Shown: positions 1 to 8,678, counted from the first letter of the stretch. The stretch: DNA of 64,000 nucleotides from Pararhizobium qamdonense (GCF_029277445.1 NZ_CP119566.1:2172001-2236000); one strand, 5' to 3'. Translations and numbers: made by a program. The notes: a model not told the origin generated them from the sequence alone.

Positions 1-114
1 GTCGGCATCTTTGCCAACTCCACTTTCAGCACCGATTATATCTTCATTATCGGTTCCGACCTCGACAAGGCCGTTGCGGCATTGGAAGCCTATGGTCACG
101 AATTGATGAATTGA
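1..114 (+). CDS. ACT domain-containing protein, C-terminal end (partial)
   Basis: The first 37 codons of the window form the tail of a gene that begins upstream. The peptide reads VGIFANSTFSTDYIFI... and ends ...GHELMN before TGA. The pattern 'G-I-x-x-F-x-x-S-T-F-x-T-D-Y-x-x-x' followed by a helix 'D-L-D-K-A-V-A-A-L' matches the end of small standalone ACT-domain proteins (ACT_7/CASTOR-like, aspartate-kinase type), which bind amino acids. Only the last ACT strand and helix are visible, so ligand and full domain layout cannot be judged. Family assignment is inferred from this short tail. Confidence 0.6.
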   Translation, partial: VGIFANSTFSTDYIFIIGSDLDKAVAALEAYGHELMN

Positions 115-298
115 CGGCCGTGTGACGCAAGCCTGATGGCGCTAACGAAAAGATGACTGGACGCGTCCCAAATCCGCCTTATCTTCGCACAGATTATACG
201 CCACCTATGAACGGCATCGAGAGGGTTTAAAGACAACCTGAAGGTGTGATCGTTTCTAGGGAGACTTTTTGCCTGCCTTCCCAAATCGAGAGGACCCC

Positions 299-1834
299 AT
301 GGGCTTGTCCATCCGCGCTTCCTTCTTCCGGTCCGTCACGCTCGCCGCCAGTGCTGCCCTGCTGATGAATTCCGTGCCCGTCCTGTCCGTGGCGCATGCG
401 CAGACCAAGGCGCCGGTACCGACAGCGCAGGGGCCAGAATCGGTCGCCGATCTCGCTGCCGGCCTGCTCGATGCGGTCGTCAATATCTCCACCTCGCAGA
501 AGGTGAAGAATGACGACCAGGCGCCGATGCCGCAGGTTCCCGAGGGATCGCCGTTCCAGGATTTCTTCGATGAGTTCTTCAAGGGCCAGGGCGGCGAGGG
601 CGGTGGCCGGCAGCGCACCGTCGATTCGCTCGGCTCCGGCTTCGTCATCGATCCCTCCGGCATCATCGTCACCAACAATCACGTGATCGAGGGCGCCGAC
701 GATATCGAGGTCAATTTCGCCAATGGCTCCAAGCTCAAGGCCAAGCTGATCGGCACCGACACCAAGACCGACCTTGCCGTCTTGAAGGTTGAGCCCGTGA
801 GGCCTTTGACGGCGGTTCCGATCGGGGATTCCAAGCAGATGCGGATCGGCGACTGGGTGATGGCGATCGGCAATCCGTTTGGGCTGGGCGGCACGGTGAC
901 GGTCGGCATCATCTCGGCGCGCGGGCGTAACATCAATGCCGGCCCGTATGACAATTTTATTCAGACCGATGCGGCGATCAACAAGGGCAATTCCGGCGGT
1001 CCGCTCTTCAATATGAAGGGTGAGGTCATCGGCATCAACACGGCGATCATTTCGCCGACCGGCGGCTCGATCGGGATCGGATTTTCGGTTCCGACCGAAC
1101 TTGCCAGCAATGTCATTTCCCAGTTGCGCGAGTTCGGCGAAACCCATCGCGGCTGGCTTGGCGTCCGCATCCAGCCGGTCACGGCCGATATTGCTGAAAG
1201 CCTGAAGATGGAAACGCCAAAGGGCGCGCTTGTGGCCGGGATCATCCAGGGCGGCCCCGTCGCCAATGGCGAGATCAAGTCGGGCGATGTGATCCTGAAA
1301 TTCGATGGCCGCGATGTCGTCGAGATGCGCGATCTGCCGCGCGCCGTTGCCGAAAGCCCGGTGGGCAAGGCGGTCGATGTGGTGATCGTGCGTGATGGCA
1401 AGGAGATGACCGTCAAGGTGACGCTCGGCCGTCTGGAAGATGGCGAGAACCTGGCCGAGGCGGAAACAGCCAAGCCCGCGCAATCCGACGAAGGCACGGA
1501 CCAGGCCGAACCGCCGGCCGCCGAGCTTCCGGCGTCCGACGTGGTGCTCGGCATGAAGCTTGCTCTGCTCGATGCCGATAGCCGCAAGACCTATGGTATT
1601 TCCGAGGATGTCGAGGGTGTCGTCATTGCCGACGTCCAGCCGCAATCGGTCGCCGCCGAACGGCGCATTGCCTCCGGCGACGTGATCGTCGAGATCGGCC
1701 AGGAAGCGATGAAGACGCCGGAAGACGTTTCGGCGCGGATCGAGGAGTTGAAGGCGGATGGGCGGCGCAATGCGCTGCTGATGATCGCCAACAAGACCGG
1801 CGAATTACGGTTTGTCACCGTACGGATGGAATAG
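299..1834 (+). CDS. degP: Do-family periplasmic serine endoprotease DegP/HtrA
   Basis: A 511-residue trypsin-like protease that degrades or refolds damaged envelope proteins in the periplasm. Residues 1-35 are a signal peptide (hydrophobic core, ...VAHAQ cleavage site). The catalytic triad is His128 (TNNHVIEG), Asp158 (KTDLAVLK) and Ser232 (NKGNSGGPLFN). Two PDZ domains follow, beginning near residues 285 (GWLGVRIQPV) and 415 (DVVLGMKLAL), with an acidic Glu/Ala-rich linker between them; this is the normal DegP length and layout. The ATG at 299 is preferred over an upstream in-frame TTG at 269 because AGAGGA lies six bases before it and the signal peptide then begins properly (MGLSIRASFF). 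It is separated from the convergent acetyltransferase by a palindromic element. Confidence 0.95.
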   Translation: MGLSIRASFFRSVTLAASAALLMNSVPVLSVAHAQTKAPVPTAQGPESVADLAAGLLDAVVNISTSQKVKNDDQAPMPQVPEGSPFQDFFDEFFKGQGGEGGGRQRTVDSLGSGFVIDPSGIIVTNNHVIEGADDIEVNFANGSKLKAKLIGTDTKTDLAVLKVEPVRPLTAVPIGDSKQMRIGDWVMAIGNPFGLGGTVTVGIISARGRNINAGPYDNFIQTDAAINKGNSGGPLFNMKGEVIGINTAIISPTGGSIGIGFSVPTELASNVISQLREFGETHRGWLGVRIQPVTADIAESLKMETPKGALVAGIIQGGPVANGEIKSGDVILKFDGRDVVEMRDLPRAVAESPVGKAVDVVIVRDGKEMTVKVTLGRLEDGENLAEAETAKPAQSDEGTDQAEPPAAELPASDVVLGMKLALLDADSRKTYGISEDVEGVVIADVQPQSVAAERRIASGDVIVEIGQEAMKTPEDVSARIEELKADGRRNALLMIANKTGELRFVTVRME

Positions 1835-1954
1835 GGTTTACGGAAGACGGCGACGGAATTGAGGGCGGGCCGCAAGGTCCGCCAGGTTGCTGACGACGTC
1901 ATTTTTTTCGGCTTTTTGCAGGTCATTTTGGACATATGCAGTTCGCAAACTCTC

Positions 1955-2070
1955 CGTCATTCCTGTGCTTGTCACAGGAATTCAGCCAGCTCAAGTCCTT
2001 GAGCTGAAAGAGTCTTTTGACCCGACGGACGTCGGGTCACTGGATCCCCGCCACAAGGGCGAGGATGACG
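1955..2070. repeat. mosaic palindromic intergenic element (RIME-like)
   Basis: The ends form an imperfect inverted repeat: GTCATTCCTGTGCTTGTC at the left and the complement of CAAGGGCGAGGATGAC at the right, followed inward by TCAG/CTGGAT. Two further palindromes are nested inside: GCTCAAGTCCTTGAGC near 1990 and GACCCGACGGACGTCGGGTC near 2020. Size (about 116 bp), nested-palindrome build and position between convergent genes resemble the Rhizobium-specific intergenic mosaic elements. It may serve as a terminator or mRNA stabiliser for degP. Class assignment is from memory of the family, not from a search. Confidence 0.6.
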
Positions 2071-2145
2071 GGAGTGTGGTTACGCGTTCGTCAAACAATC
2101 AAATTTCGGGTTTCTCAGCAGTTTGGCGGGCCGAAAGGTCCGCCT

Positions 2146-2703
2146 TTATCGTGTCAGCCATTCCGCGCGGCTGAGCGCATAGACGACGTGATGCTTGAGA
2201 TGCGGCGTAGTGTCGGGCACGCGTGGATGCGTGAAATCGCGGGCCGGGTCGTGGCGCAGGCCGATGCGGGTCATCACGGCTGTCGAGCGCGTATTGGTCT
2301 TCACCGCGAAGGAGACGATTTCGTCAAGGCCGTGCGTTTCGAAACCATGGCGTAGCATGGCTGTGGCGGCCTCCGTCACAAAACCCTGACGCCAGAAACG
2401 GACGGCCAGCCGCCAGCCGATCTCCACCGTGCCATCCTTCAGGAAGGGCTCAAGCCCGGTGCGGGCAAGGCCGAGAAAACCGATGGGTTCATCTGTCTCC
2501 TTCAGGGTCAGTGCGAAGAAGCCAAGTCCGGTTGCGTCGATCCGGGTGCGCACCTCATCCATCAGCGAATCGGATTCATCGCGCGGTCGGCGGCGCGGGA
2601 AGAACTCCATGACTTTGGGATCGGCATTGATCTCGGCAAACAAAGGCCGGTCGCTCTCCACCCAGTTGCGGACGCGCAGCCGCTCGGTTTCCAGAATGAT
2701 CAC
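2146..2703 (-). CDS. GNAT family N-acetyltransferase (RimJ/RimL type)
   Basis: A 185-residue cytoplasmic acetyltransferase of the ribosomal-protein/other-substrate RimJ/RimL group. It opens with the typical LETERLRVRNW strand, has 'EPIGFLGLAR' in the central sheet, and the acetyl-CoA-binding 'FWRQGFVTEAATAMLRHGFE' region (motif A, residues about 104-124). The real substrate cannot be told. It starts with GTG at 2703, and this GTGA overlaps the serB stop codon by 4 bases, so it is probably translated by coupling to serB. It converges on degP across the palindromic element. Confidence 0.88.
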   Translation of the reverse strand: MIILETERLRVRNWVESDRPLFAEINADPKVMEFFPRRRPRDESDSLMDEVRTRIDATGLGFFALTLKETDEPIGFLGLARTGLEPFLKDGTVEIGWRLAVRFWRQGFVTEAATAMLRHGFETHGLDEIVSFAVKTNTRSTAVMTRIGLRHDPARDFTHPRVPDTTPHLKHHVVYALSRAEWLTR

Positions 2704-3587
2704 CGGACGAAATCCGTCTTGCGGTAGCCCTGGATGTAGAGGAGCGCCGTAAGGTCGGCGTGGTCGATCCGGATCTTCACCTGCGCGGAGACGACCGGCT
2801 TGGCATGCAGCGCAACACCGGCGCCGGCCAGATGCAGCATGCCGAGATCGTTGGCGCCGTCGCCGACGGCAAGGGCGTCGGCGGTCGAGATGCCGAGTTT
2901 GGTGGCGATATCGACGAGCGCATCGACCTTGGCCTGCTTGCCGAGGATCGGCTCTGCCACCGCGCCGGTGAGATGGCCGTCCTTTTCGATGAGGATGTTG
3001 GCGCGGTTTTCATGGAAGCCGAGCGTGGCTGCGATTGGCCCGGTAAAGACGGTGAAGCCGCCGGACACCAGCGCCGTGTAATAGCCCTTGGCCTTCATGG
3101 TCGCGATCAGTTCGAGACCGCCGGGGGTCAGGGTGATGCGCTTTTCGATGACGTCGCCGACGACGCTGAGCGGCAGGCCCTTGAGCAGTAAAACGCGCTC
3201 GATCAGCGCCGGTTCGAACGCGATCTCGCCGTTCATGGCGCGCGCAGTGATCGCCGCGACCTTGTCCTTCAGGCCCGCTTCCGCTGCGAGTTCGTCGATG
3301 CATTCCTGGCCGATCATGGTGGAATCCATATCGGCGATCAAAAGTTTCTTGCGGCGCGTCTCGGCGTTCTGGACGACGACATCGATCGGGGCGTCGCCGA
3401 TGACGCCGCGCAGCAGCGCTTCCTGCCAGTCCGGATTGGCGCCGTCCTTCAGGGCGATATCGCAGGCGACGCCGTCGGCCAGCCAGTAGAGGCCGGATGC
3501 ATCGACGGCGGCTGCGGCCTCTTCGGCAAGCGCTGGGGTGAGGACGGGATTTGACGGATTGGCAACAAGCGTGGCAACGAAGGCCAT
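2700..3587 (-). CDS. serB: phosphoserine phosphatase SerB
   Basis: Catalyses the last step of serine synthesis, O-phosphoserine to serine. The 295-residue protein carries an N-terminal ACT-like region (about 1-75) and a HAD-superfamily phosphatase domain: DMDST with nucleophile Asp86 and Asp88 (motif I), VSGGFT (motif II) and GDGANDLGML (Mg-binding motif III). The ATG at 3587 gives the rhizobial N-terminus MAFVATLVANPSNP. An in-frame extension upstream to 3728 exists but would run antisense into miaA and is not SerB-like. The CAT of this start overlaps the ATG of miaA on the opposite strand. The next gene downstream overlaps by 4 bases. Confidence 0.95.
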   Translation of the reverse strand: MAFVATLVANPSNPVLTPALAEEAAAAVDASGLYWLADGVACDIALKDGANPDWQEALLRGVIGDAPIDVVVQNAETRRKKLLIADMDSTMIGQECIDELAAEAGLKDKVAAITARAMNGEIAFEPALIERVLLLKGLPLSVVGDVIEKRITLTPGGLELIATMKAKGYYTALVSGGFTVFTGPIAATLGFHENRANILIEKDGHLTGAVAEPILGKQAKVDALVDIATKLGISTADALAVGDGANDLGMLHLAGAGVALHAKPVVSAQVKIRIDHADLTALLYIQGYRKTDFVR

Positions 3588-4491
3588 GATGAAAAACCTT
3601 GAGATTGGACAGGATGCCATCCTGATAACCGGGCCGACTGCCAGCGGCAAGTCCGCTCTCGCCGTCGCCCTGGCGAAACAGCATAATGGCGTTGTCGTCA
3701 ATGCCGACAGCATGCAGGTCTTTGACACCTTGCATGTGCTGACCGCGCGCCCGTTCGAGGCGGATATGCAGGGCGTTGCGCATCATCTCTATGGGCATGT
3801 GCCGGCATCGCAGCATTATTCGACGGGGGAATGGTTTCGCGCCGCCGCCACCGTGCTCGAGGGGATACGCAGCGAGGGCAAGGTTCCTATTGTCGTTGGC
3901 GGTACCGGGCTTTATTTCAAGGCGCTGACCGGCGGCCTGTCGGATATGCCGGCGGTACCCTCAGCCATACGCGAGGATGTGCGCAGCCGCCTTCTGGCGC
4001 ACGGTGCCGAGGCGCTGCATGCGGTCCTCGTGCAGAAAGACCCGGAAACCGCCGCGATCCTGCGGCCAGGCGACGGCCAGCGCATAGCGCGTGCCCTGGA
4101 GATATATGAGGCGACCGGGCAGTCCATCCGCGTGTTTCAAGAACGCCAGGGGCCTGTCGCCATCGATCCCGGCCGCGCCATGAAGATCGTCGTGCTGCCG
4201 GAGCGGGCGCTCTTGCGCCAGCGGATCGACCGGCGTTTTGCCGGAATGCTGGAGAGCGGCGCGGTGGAGGAGGTGGAGGCGCTGATGGCGTTGGACCTGA
4301 AGCCGGAAATGCCCGCGATGAAAGCCATCGGCGTGCCGCAGATTGCCGCGATGTTATCTGGTGGGATGAGCAAGGCCGAGGTGATCGAAACGTCTTCGGC
4401 GGCGACCCGGCAATATGCCAAGCGGCAGATGACCTGGTTTCGCAATCAGCTGGACGACAGCTGGTTGCGCTTCGACCCTGCTGAAGCCTGA
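3586..4491 (+). CDS. miaA: tRNA dimethylallyltransferase MiaA
   Basis: Adds a dimethylallyl group to A37 of tRNAs reading UNN codons. The 301-residue protein shows the P-loop GPTASGKS (residues 16-23), the 'VNADSMQVFDTLHVLTARP' substrate segment with catalytic-type Asp and Gln, VGGTGLYFKAL, and the C-terminal 'RQYAKRQMTWFRNQ' tRNA-binding region. Start choice: ATGATG at 3586/3589, with GAAGG a few bases upstream; an in-frame GTG at 3538 would lie inside serB. Length is normal for alphaproteobacteria. Its promoter must lie within or across the serB coding region because the two divergent start codons overlap. Confidence 0.96.
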   Translation: MMKNLEIGQDAILITGPTASGKSALAVALAKQHNGVVVNADSMQVFDTLHVLTARPFEADMQGVAHHLYGHVPASQHYSTGEWFRAAATVLEGIRSEGKVPIVVGGTGLYFKALTGGLSDMPAVPSAIREDVRSRLLAHGAEALHAVLVQKDPETAAILRPGDGQRIARALEIYEATGQSIRVFQERQGPVAIDPGRAMKIVVLPERALLRQRIDRRFAGMLESGAVEEVEALMALDLKPEMPAMKAIGVPQIAAMLSGGMSKAEVIETSSAATRQYAKRQMTWFRNQLDDSWLRFDPAEA

Positions 4492-4509
4492 GACCGGCGG
4501 TCTGCCGCG

Positions 4510-6576
4510 TTACTTGCGGATGATGCTGCTCAGCGGCTTTTTCAACAGGCTCTCACGAAGCGAAGGCCGGGGCTGGTCCGCATTGGGCTGGGCAAAGCTC
4601 GGCGCGGTGCGCGGCGGCGTCCGGTATGGATCGGGCCGGGGTCCGGCCACAGGTTCATCGGACAGAAGCTGGCTGCGGATTTGATTGAACCGTTCAAGCT
4701 GTGGATTGGCCGGCTCCATGCGCGGCAGCATGGTGGGGTTGTAGGGCTCGACGACAGGCTCTGGGATTTCGCCGGCAGGCTCAAAACCCGTCCGGCCAAA
4801 TGTGCTTGCGTCGTTGAAATCATCTGCCGTCGGCGCGTTGCCGGGCACCTCGATACTGGCCGTGTAGGCGTTCTGGAAGCTTGAAATATCCGGCCCGTTC
4901 ATGGCCCGCATGCGCGAGACGACATTGCGCAGATCGACGGTATCAGGCGTTTCGTCGGTGACCTTCACGCCGACGCCATTGGCTTTGGGCAGGCTCTTTT
5001 CCTCGACGCGGGTAAAGCGCATGCGCATCGGCACCGCCACGGCTTCACCAAAGGCGATCGCTTCGCCATTGCCGATCGAGGAGATGAAGCTTGTGGTCGA
5101 AATCGACGAATTGGGGATGGCGGAACGGATGATTTCCTGGTCGCGGTCGTTGGAAAGCCGCATGGCAAAGACCGTGGAACATTGCGACAGGATGGTCGGA
5201 TCGAGCTCGCCGGGGCGCTGGGTGATGATCCCCAGCGAAACGCCGTATTTCCGGCCTTCCTTGGCGATGCGGGCGATGGCCTGGCGGGTCGGCACGAAGC
5301 CGAGACTGACATCGGCCGGAACATAGCGGTGCGCTTCCTCGCAGACGACCAGCATGTGAACGCCGCCATTGCTCCACAGCGCGATCTCGAACGCCATGCG
5401 GCAGAGCACGGACGCGACGGAATTAACGACCTCGGAGGGAATGCCGGCGAGCTGGAACGTCGTGATCGGCCTGCCATCTCCGGGGATGCGGAAAATCTTT
5501 GCGATCGTTTCCAGGATGGTATCGGTGATCGTGTTCGATGAGAACATGAAATTGTAGCGCGGATCGTTGATCGCGCCGATCACCTTGACCTTCAGCGAGC
5601 GCAGATGCGGCTTGTCGTTACGGCCTTCCAGGCGACCGATGCGCTCGTCGATCATCGCCAGGAGATCGGCCATGCGGTAGGGCACCGGCGTGTCGGCGGT
5701 GATCGAGCTTTTTTCACTGGTGCGGCGCGCAAGCCCAGAATCCGCCGAGCCCTTGAAGGCGCGCTTAGCCTCGGGAACCACGTCGCGCAGGATATCGAGT
5801 TCTTCCGGAACCGGCGGCCGGCCGCGAAAAATCACCTCGGCGAATTCCTCGAGCTTCATCAGCCAGAAGGGAAGGTCGAGATTGTCGGTGTCGATGACAA
5901 CAGCGATGTCCGGAAAGGCGGCGGCGAATTCGTTATGCGGATCGAGGATCAGCACGCGCAGCTTGGGATCGGACGCAATCGCCTTGTGCAGAAGCAGGCT
6001 GACGGCGGTCGATTTGCCGACGCCGGTGGTGCCGACGATGGCGAAGTGCTTTGACAGCATCGAGGGCACATGGATGGCAGCGTCGAGGCTTTCGTCCTGG
6101 GTCAGCTTGCCGATGACGCAGGTATCATCCTTGCCGGTATCGTAAATGCGGGCGAGGTCGGCGGAGCGGATGCGGTGGGCGATGGCGCCGAGATAGGGAT
6201 ATTGGGTGATGCCGGCGGAAAATTCCTCTCGGCCGTTCGGGCTCATGTGAACCTCGCCCATCAGTTCCACTTCGATACGGAAGATGTTGTCGAGTTCCTC
6301 GCCCCAGTCGCTGGTGGCTGTCTGCATGGAATAGACCAGCGCCACGACGCGGTTTTCGCCGACGGTGATGGAGATCAGCCGGCCGACGGACCATAATTCG
6401 GTGAGCGAGGTTTCGCCGTTTTCGGCAATCGCTGCAATCGTTGCCCGCGAGCCGCTGCACGCAACGACACGCCCAAGGAAACGGTTGCCCCGTTTCAGGG
6501 TGTCGCGTCGCTCCTGCTCTCCGGCGCTGATCGAAGAATGCAGCTCATTGTTCAGCAATAGGATACCCCTGCTCAC
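4510..6576 (-). CDS. HerA-like DUF87 ATPase
   Basis: A 688-residue FtsK/HerA-superfamily ATPase. An N-terminal HAS-barrel-like region (to about 165) precedes the Walker A VGTTGVGKST (181-190), a Walker B MLVVCEEAHRY, and the sensor/arginine-finger segment 'EGRKYGVSLGIITQRP' with 'LSNDRDQEIIRSA'. The last 130 residues are rich in Pro, Arg and Asn and look disordered. HerA proteins pump or resect DNA with the NurA nuclease in archaea; in rhizobia this standalone chromosomal form is common but its job is not defined. It stands alone, convergent with miaA and with no nuclease neighbour. A second HerA-like ATPase lies at the window end. Confidence 0.85.
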   Translation of the reverse strand: MSRGILLLNNELHSSISAGEQERRDTLKRGNRFLGRVVACSGSRATIAAIAENGETSLTELWSVGRLISITVGENRVVALVYSMQTATSDWGEELDNIFRIEVELMGEVHMSPNGREEFSAGITQYPYLGAIAHRIRSADLARIYDTGKDDTCVIGKLTQDESLDAAIHVPSMLSKHFAIVGTTGVGKSTAVSLLLHKAIASDPKLRVLILDPHNEFAAAFPDIAVVIDTDNLDLPFWLMKLEEFAEVIFRGRPPVPEELDILRDVVPEAKRAFKGSADSGLARRTSEKSSITADTPVPYRMADLLAMIDERIGRLEGRNDKPHLRSLKVKVIGAINDPRYNFMFSSNTITDTILETIAKIFRIPGDGRPITTFQLAGIPSEVVNSVASVLCRMAFEIALWSNGGVHMLVVCEEAHRYVPADVSLGFVPTRQAIARIAKEGRKYGVSLGIITQRPGELDPTILSQCSTVFAMRLSNDRDQEIIRSAIPNSSISTTSFISSIGNGEAIAFGEAVAVPMRMRFTRVEEKSLPKANGVGVKVTDETPDTVDLRNVVSRMRAMNGPDISSFQNAYTASIEVPGNAPTADDFNDASTFGRTGFEPAGEIPEPVVEPYNPTMLPRMEPANPQLERFNQIRSQLLSDEPVAGPRPDPYRTPPRTAPSFAQPNADQPRPSLRESLLKKPLSSIIRK

Positions 6577-6676
6577 GAATACGCCACATTACCAGAGGGG
6601 ATTTAATAAGTAGTTTCACGTACTTGAGCGTGTTTTTGTAGATTTTGGCGCGCTATGGTTGTCCTTGGGAAAGACG

Positions 6677-6705
6677 TTGACGGAAGGCACATTTCTGTTT
6701 ATCAA
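6677..6705 (+). promoter_or_regulatory. candidate promoter of the ilv leader
   Basis: TTGACG at 6677-6682 and TATCAA at 6700-6705 are spaced by 17 bases, a good sigma-70-type arrangement. A start site about seven bases after the -10 box would fall at or just before the leader-peptide ATG at 6714, giving a leaderless or nearly leaderless transcript. Predicted from sequence only. Confidence 0.55.
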
Positions 6706-6713
6706 TCCCGCCC

Positions 6714-6770
6714 ATGATCAAGATCGCAAACATTCTTGTGGTGGGACGGCGCATGGGCAGGATGGTGTAA
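6714..6770 (+). CDS. ilv leader peptide (18 residues)
   Basis: A short ORF, MIKIANILVVGRRMGRMV, with Ile three times, Leu once and Val three times, clustered as I-x-I-x-x-I-L-V-V. It sits 114 bases upstream of ilvI and just before a hairpin and a rho-independent terminator. This is the classic layout of a branched-chain amino acid attenuator: ribosome stalling at the Ile/Leu/Val codons when charged tRNA is scarce would prevent terminator formation. No Shine-Dalgarno sequence is seen, which agrees with leaderless translation from the predicted start site, as described for the trp leader of rhizobia. The peptide's stop codon lies in the loop of the following hairpin. Confidence 0.8.
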   Translation: MIKIANILVVGRRMGRMV

Positions 6771-6828
6771 CCATCCGGCGATAGCCACCCATGCGCAAAA
6801 CACGAGGCCCTTCAAGGGGCCTTTTTTT
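6751..6828 (+). terminator. ilvIH attenuator: hairpins plus rho-independent terminator
   Basis: GCATGGG (6751-6757) pairs with CCCATGC (6788-6794), enclosing an inner stem GGATGG/CCATCC (6760-6765 with 6771-6776) whose loop contains the leader stop codon. Downstream, AGGCCC (6805-6810) pairs with GGGCCT (6817-6822), followed by a run of seven T (6822-6828), a typical intrinsic terminator. It lies before ilvI rather than after a gene, so it must act as an attenuator. The alternative antiterminator pairing was not worked out. Confidence 0.8.
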
Positions 6829-6884
6829 ATGCCTTCAAACACGATACTCACAGCCAAAACGCGAACATGGACGGAAACAGGCCA

Positions 6885-8678
6885 ATGAGCGGTACAGACA
6901 ACCAGACGGATGCAAACCAGATGACAGGGGCGGAAATTGTTCTTCAGGCATTGAGGGACAATGGTGTGGAGCATATTTTCGGTTATCCGGGCGGTGCCGT
7001 CCTGCCGATCTATGATGAAATCTTCCAGCAGGACGATATCCAGCACATTCTCGTCCGCCACGAGCAGGGTGCCGGCCACATGGCCGAAGGGTATGCCCGC
7101 TCGACCGGCAAGGTCGGCGTCATGCTGGTGACGTCCGGTCCGGGTGCGACCAATGCGGTCACGCCGCTGCAGGATGCGCTGATGGACTCAATTCCGCTGG
7201 TTTGCCTGACCGGCCAGGTTCCGACATCGCTGATCGGCTCGGATGCTTTCCAGGAATGCGACACTGTCGGCATCACGCGGCCCTGCACCAAGCACAATTG
7301 GCTGGTCAAGGACGTCAACGAGCTGGCCAGCATCATCCACGAGGCCTTCCGTATCGCCCAGTCCGGCCGTCCGGGTCCGGTCGTCGTCGATATTCCGAAG
7401 GATGTTCAGTTCGCCACCGGCACCTATACGCCGCCATCGGCTGCGAAGGTCCAGAAGAGCTACCAGCCGAAGCTGCAGGGCGACATGCGCCAGATCGAGC
7501 AGGCGGTCGAGATGATGAAGGGCGCGCGCCGTCCAGTCATCTATTCCGGCGGCGGTGTTATCAATTCCGGCCCGGAAGCCTCCAAGCTGTTGCGCGAACT
7601 GGTCGAACTGACCAATTTCCCGATCACGTCGACGCTGATGGGCCTGGGCGCCTATCCGGCATCGGGCGAGAACTGGCTGGGCATGCTGGGCATGCACGGC
7701 ACGTTCGAGGCCAATATGGCGATGCACGACTGCGACGTCATGGTCTGTATCGGTGCCCGCTTCGACGACCGCATCACCGGCCGCCTCAATGCGTTTTCGC
7801 CGAATTCCAAGAAGATCCATATCGATATCGACCCGTCCTCGATCAACAAGACGGTTCGCGTCGATGTTCCGATCATCGGCGATATCGGCAATGTTCTGGA
7901 CGACATGGTGCGCGTCTGGCGCGCCTCGGCCAAGGATGCCGACAAGACGCGTCTGAAAGAATGGTGGGACGGCATCGCCCGCTGGCGCGGCCGCAATTCG
8001 CTCGCCTACAAGATGAACGATGATGTCATCATGCCGCAATATGCCATTCAGCGCCTGTATGAGCTGACCAAGCATCGCGACACCTACATCACCACCGAGG
8101 TTGGCCAGCACCAGATGTGGGCGGCCCAGTTTTTCGGCTTCGAGGAGCCCAACCGCTGGATGACCTCGGGCGGCCTCGGCACGATGGGCTACGGCTTCCC
8201 GGCGGCGATCGGCGTTCAGGTTGCGCATCCCGATGCGCTCGTCATCGATATTGCGGGCGACGCCTCGATCCAGATGTGCATCCAGGAAATGTCCTGCGCC
8301 GTGCAGCATAATCTGCCGGTCAAGATCTTCGTCCTGAATAACCAGTATATGGGCATGGTGCGCCAGTGGCAGCAGTTGCTGCATGGCAACCGCCTGTCCA
8401 ATTCCTACACCGAAGCCATGCCCGACTTCGTCAAGCTGGCCGAGGCCTATGGCGGCGTCGGCATCCGCTGCGACAAGCCGGCCGATCTCGATGCTGCCAT
8501 AAAGCAGATGATCGACAGCCCGGCGCCGGTGATCTTCGATTGCCGCGTCGCCAATCTCGCCAACTGCTTCCCGATGATCCCGTCGGGCAAGGCGCATAAC
8601 GAGATGTTGCTGCCGGACGAAGCCACGGACGAAGCGGTCGCAAATGCGATCGACGCCAAGGGCCGCGCACTGGTTTGA
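6885..8678 (+). CDS. ilvI: acetolactate synthase large (catalytic) subunit
   Basis: The thiamine-diphosphate enzyme that starts valine, leucine and isoleucine synthesis by making acetolactate or acetohydroxybutyrate. With 597 residues it shows the TPP N-domain FGYPGGAVLPIYDEI, the catalytic Glu60 in HEQGAGHMAEGYAR, the central FAD-binding domain (GLGAYPASGENWLGMLGMHG), and the C-terminal TPP motif GDASIQM...LNNQYMGMVRQW. The ATG at 6885 has GGA and AGG just upstream and gives the expected rhizobial MSGTDNQT start; an ATG 18 bases earlier lacks a ribosome site. It is followed by ilvH after 23 bases and controlled by the upstream attenuator. Confidence 0.97.
   Translation: MSGTDNQTDANQMTGAEIVLQALRDNGVEHIFGYPGGAVLPIYDEIFQQDDIQHILVRHEQGAGHMAEGYARSTGKVGVMLVTSGPGATNAVTPLQDALMDSIPLVCLTGQVPTSLIGSDAFQECDTVGITRPCTKHNWLVKDVNELASIIHEAFRIAQSGRPGPVVVDIPKDVQFATGTYTPPSAAKVQKSYQPKLQGDMRQIEQAVEMMKGARRPVIYSGGGVINSGPEASKLLRELVELTNFPITSTLMGLGAYPASGENWLGMLGMHGTFEANMAMHDCDVMVCIGARFDDRITGRLNAFSPNSKKIHIDIDPSSINKTVRVDVPIIGDIGNVLDDMVRVWRASAKDADKTRLKEWWDGIARWRGRNSLAYKMNDDVIMPQYAIQRLYELTKHRDTYITTEVGQHQMWAAQFFGFEEPNRWMTSGGLGTMGYGFPAAIGVQVAHPDALVIDIAGDASIQMCIQEMSCAVQHNLPVKIFVLNNQYMGMVRQWQQLLHGNRLSNSYTEAMPDFVKLAEAYGGVGIRCDKPADLDAAIKQMIDSPAPVIFDCRVANLANCFPMIPSGKAHNEMLLPDEATDEAVANAIDAKGRALV

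Noticed and set aside
227..1645. 472-codon open frame antisense to degP
   Set aside because: High-GC third-position shadow; the sense strand encodes an unmistakable protease.
7188..8597. 469-codon open frame antisense to ilvI
   Set aside because: Shadow of a strongly biased gene; Asp/His/Arg-rich low-complexity translation with no family resemblance.
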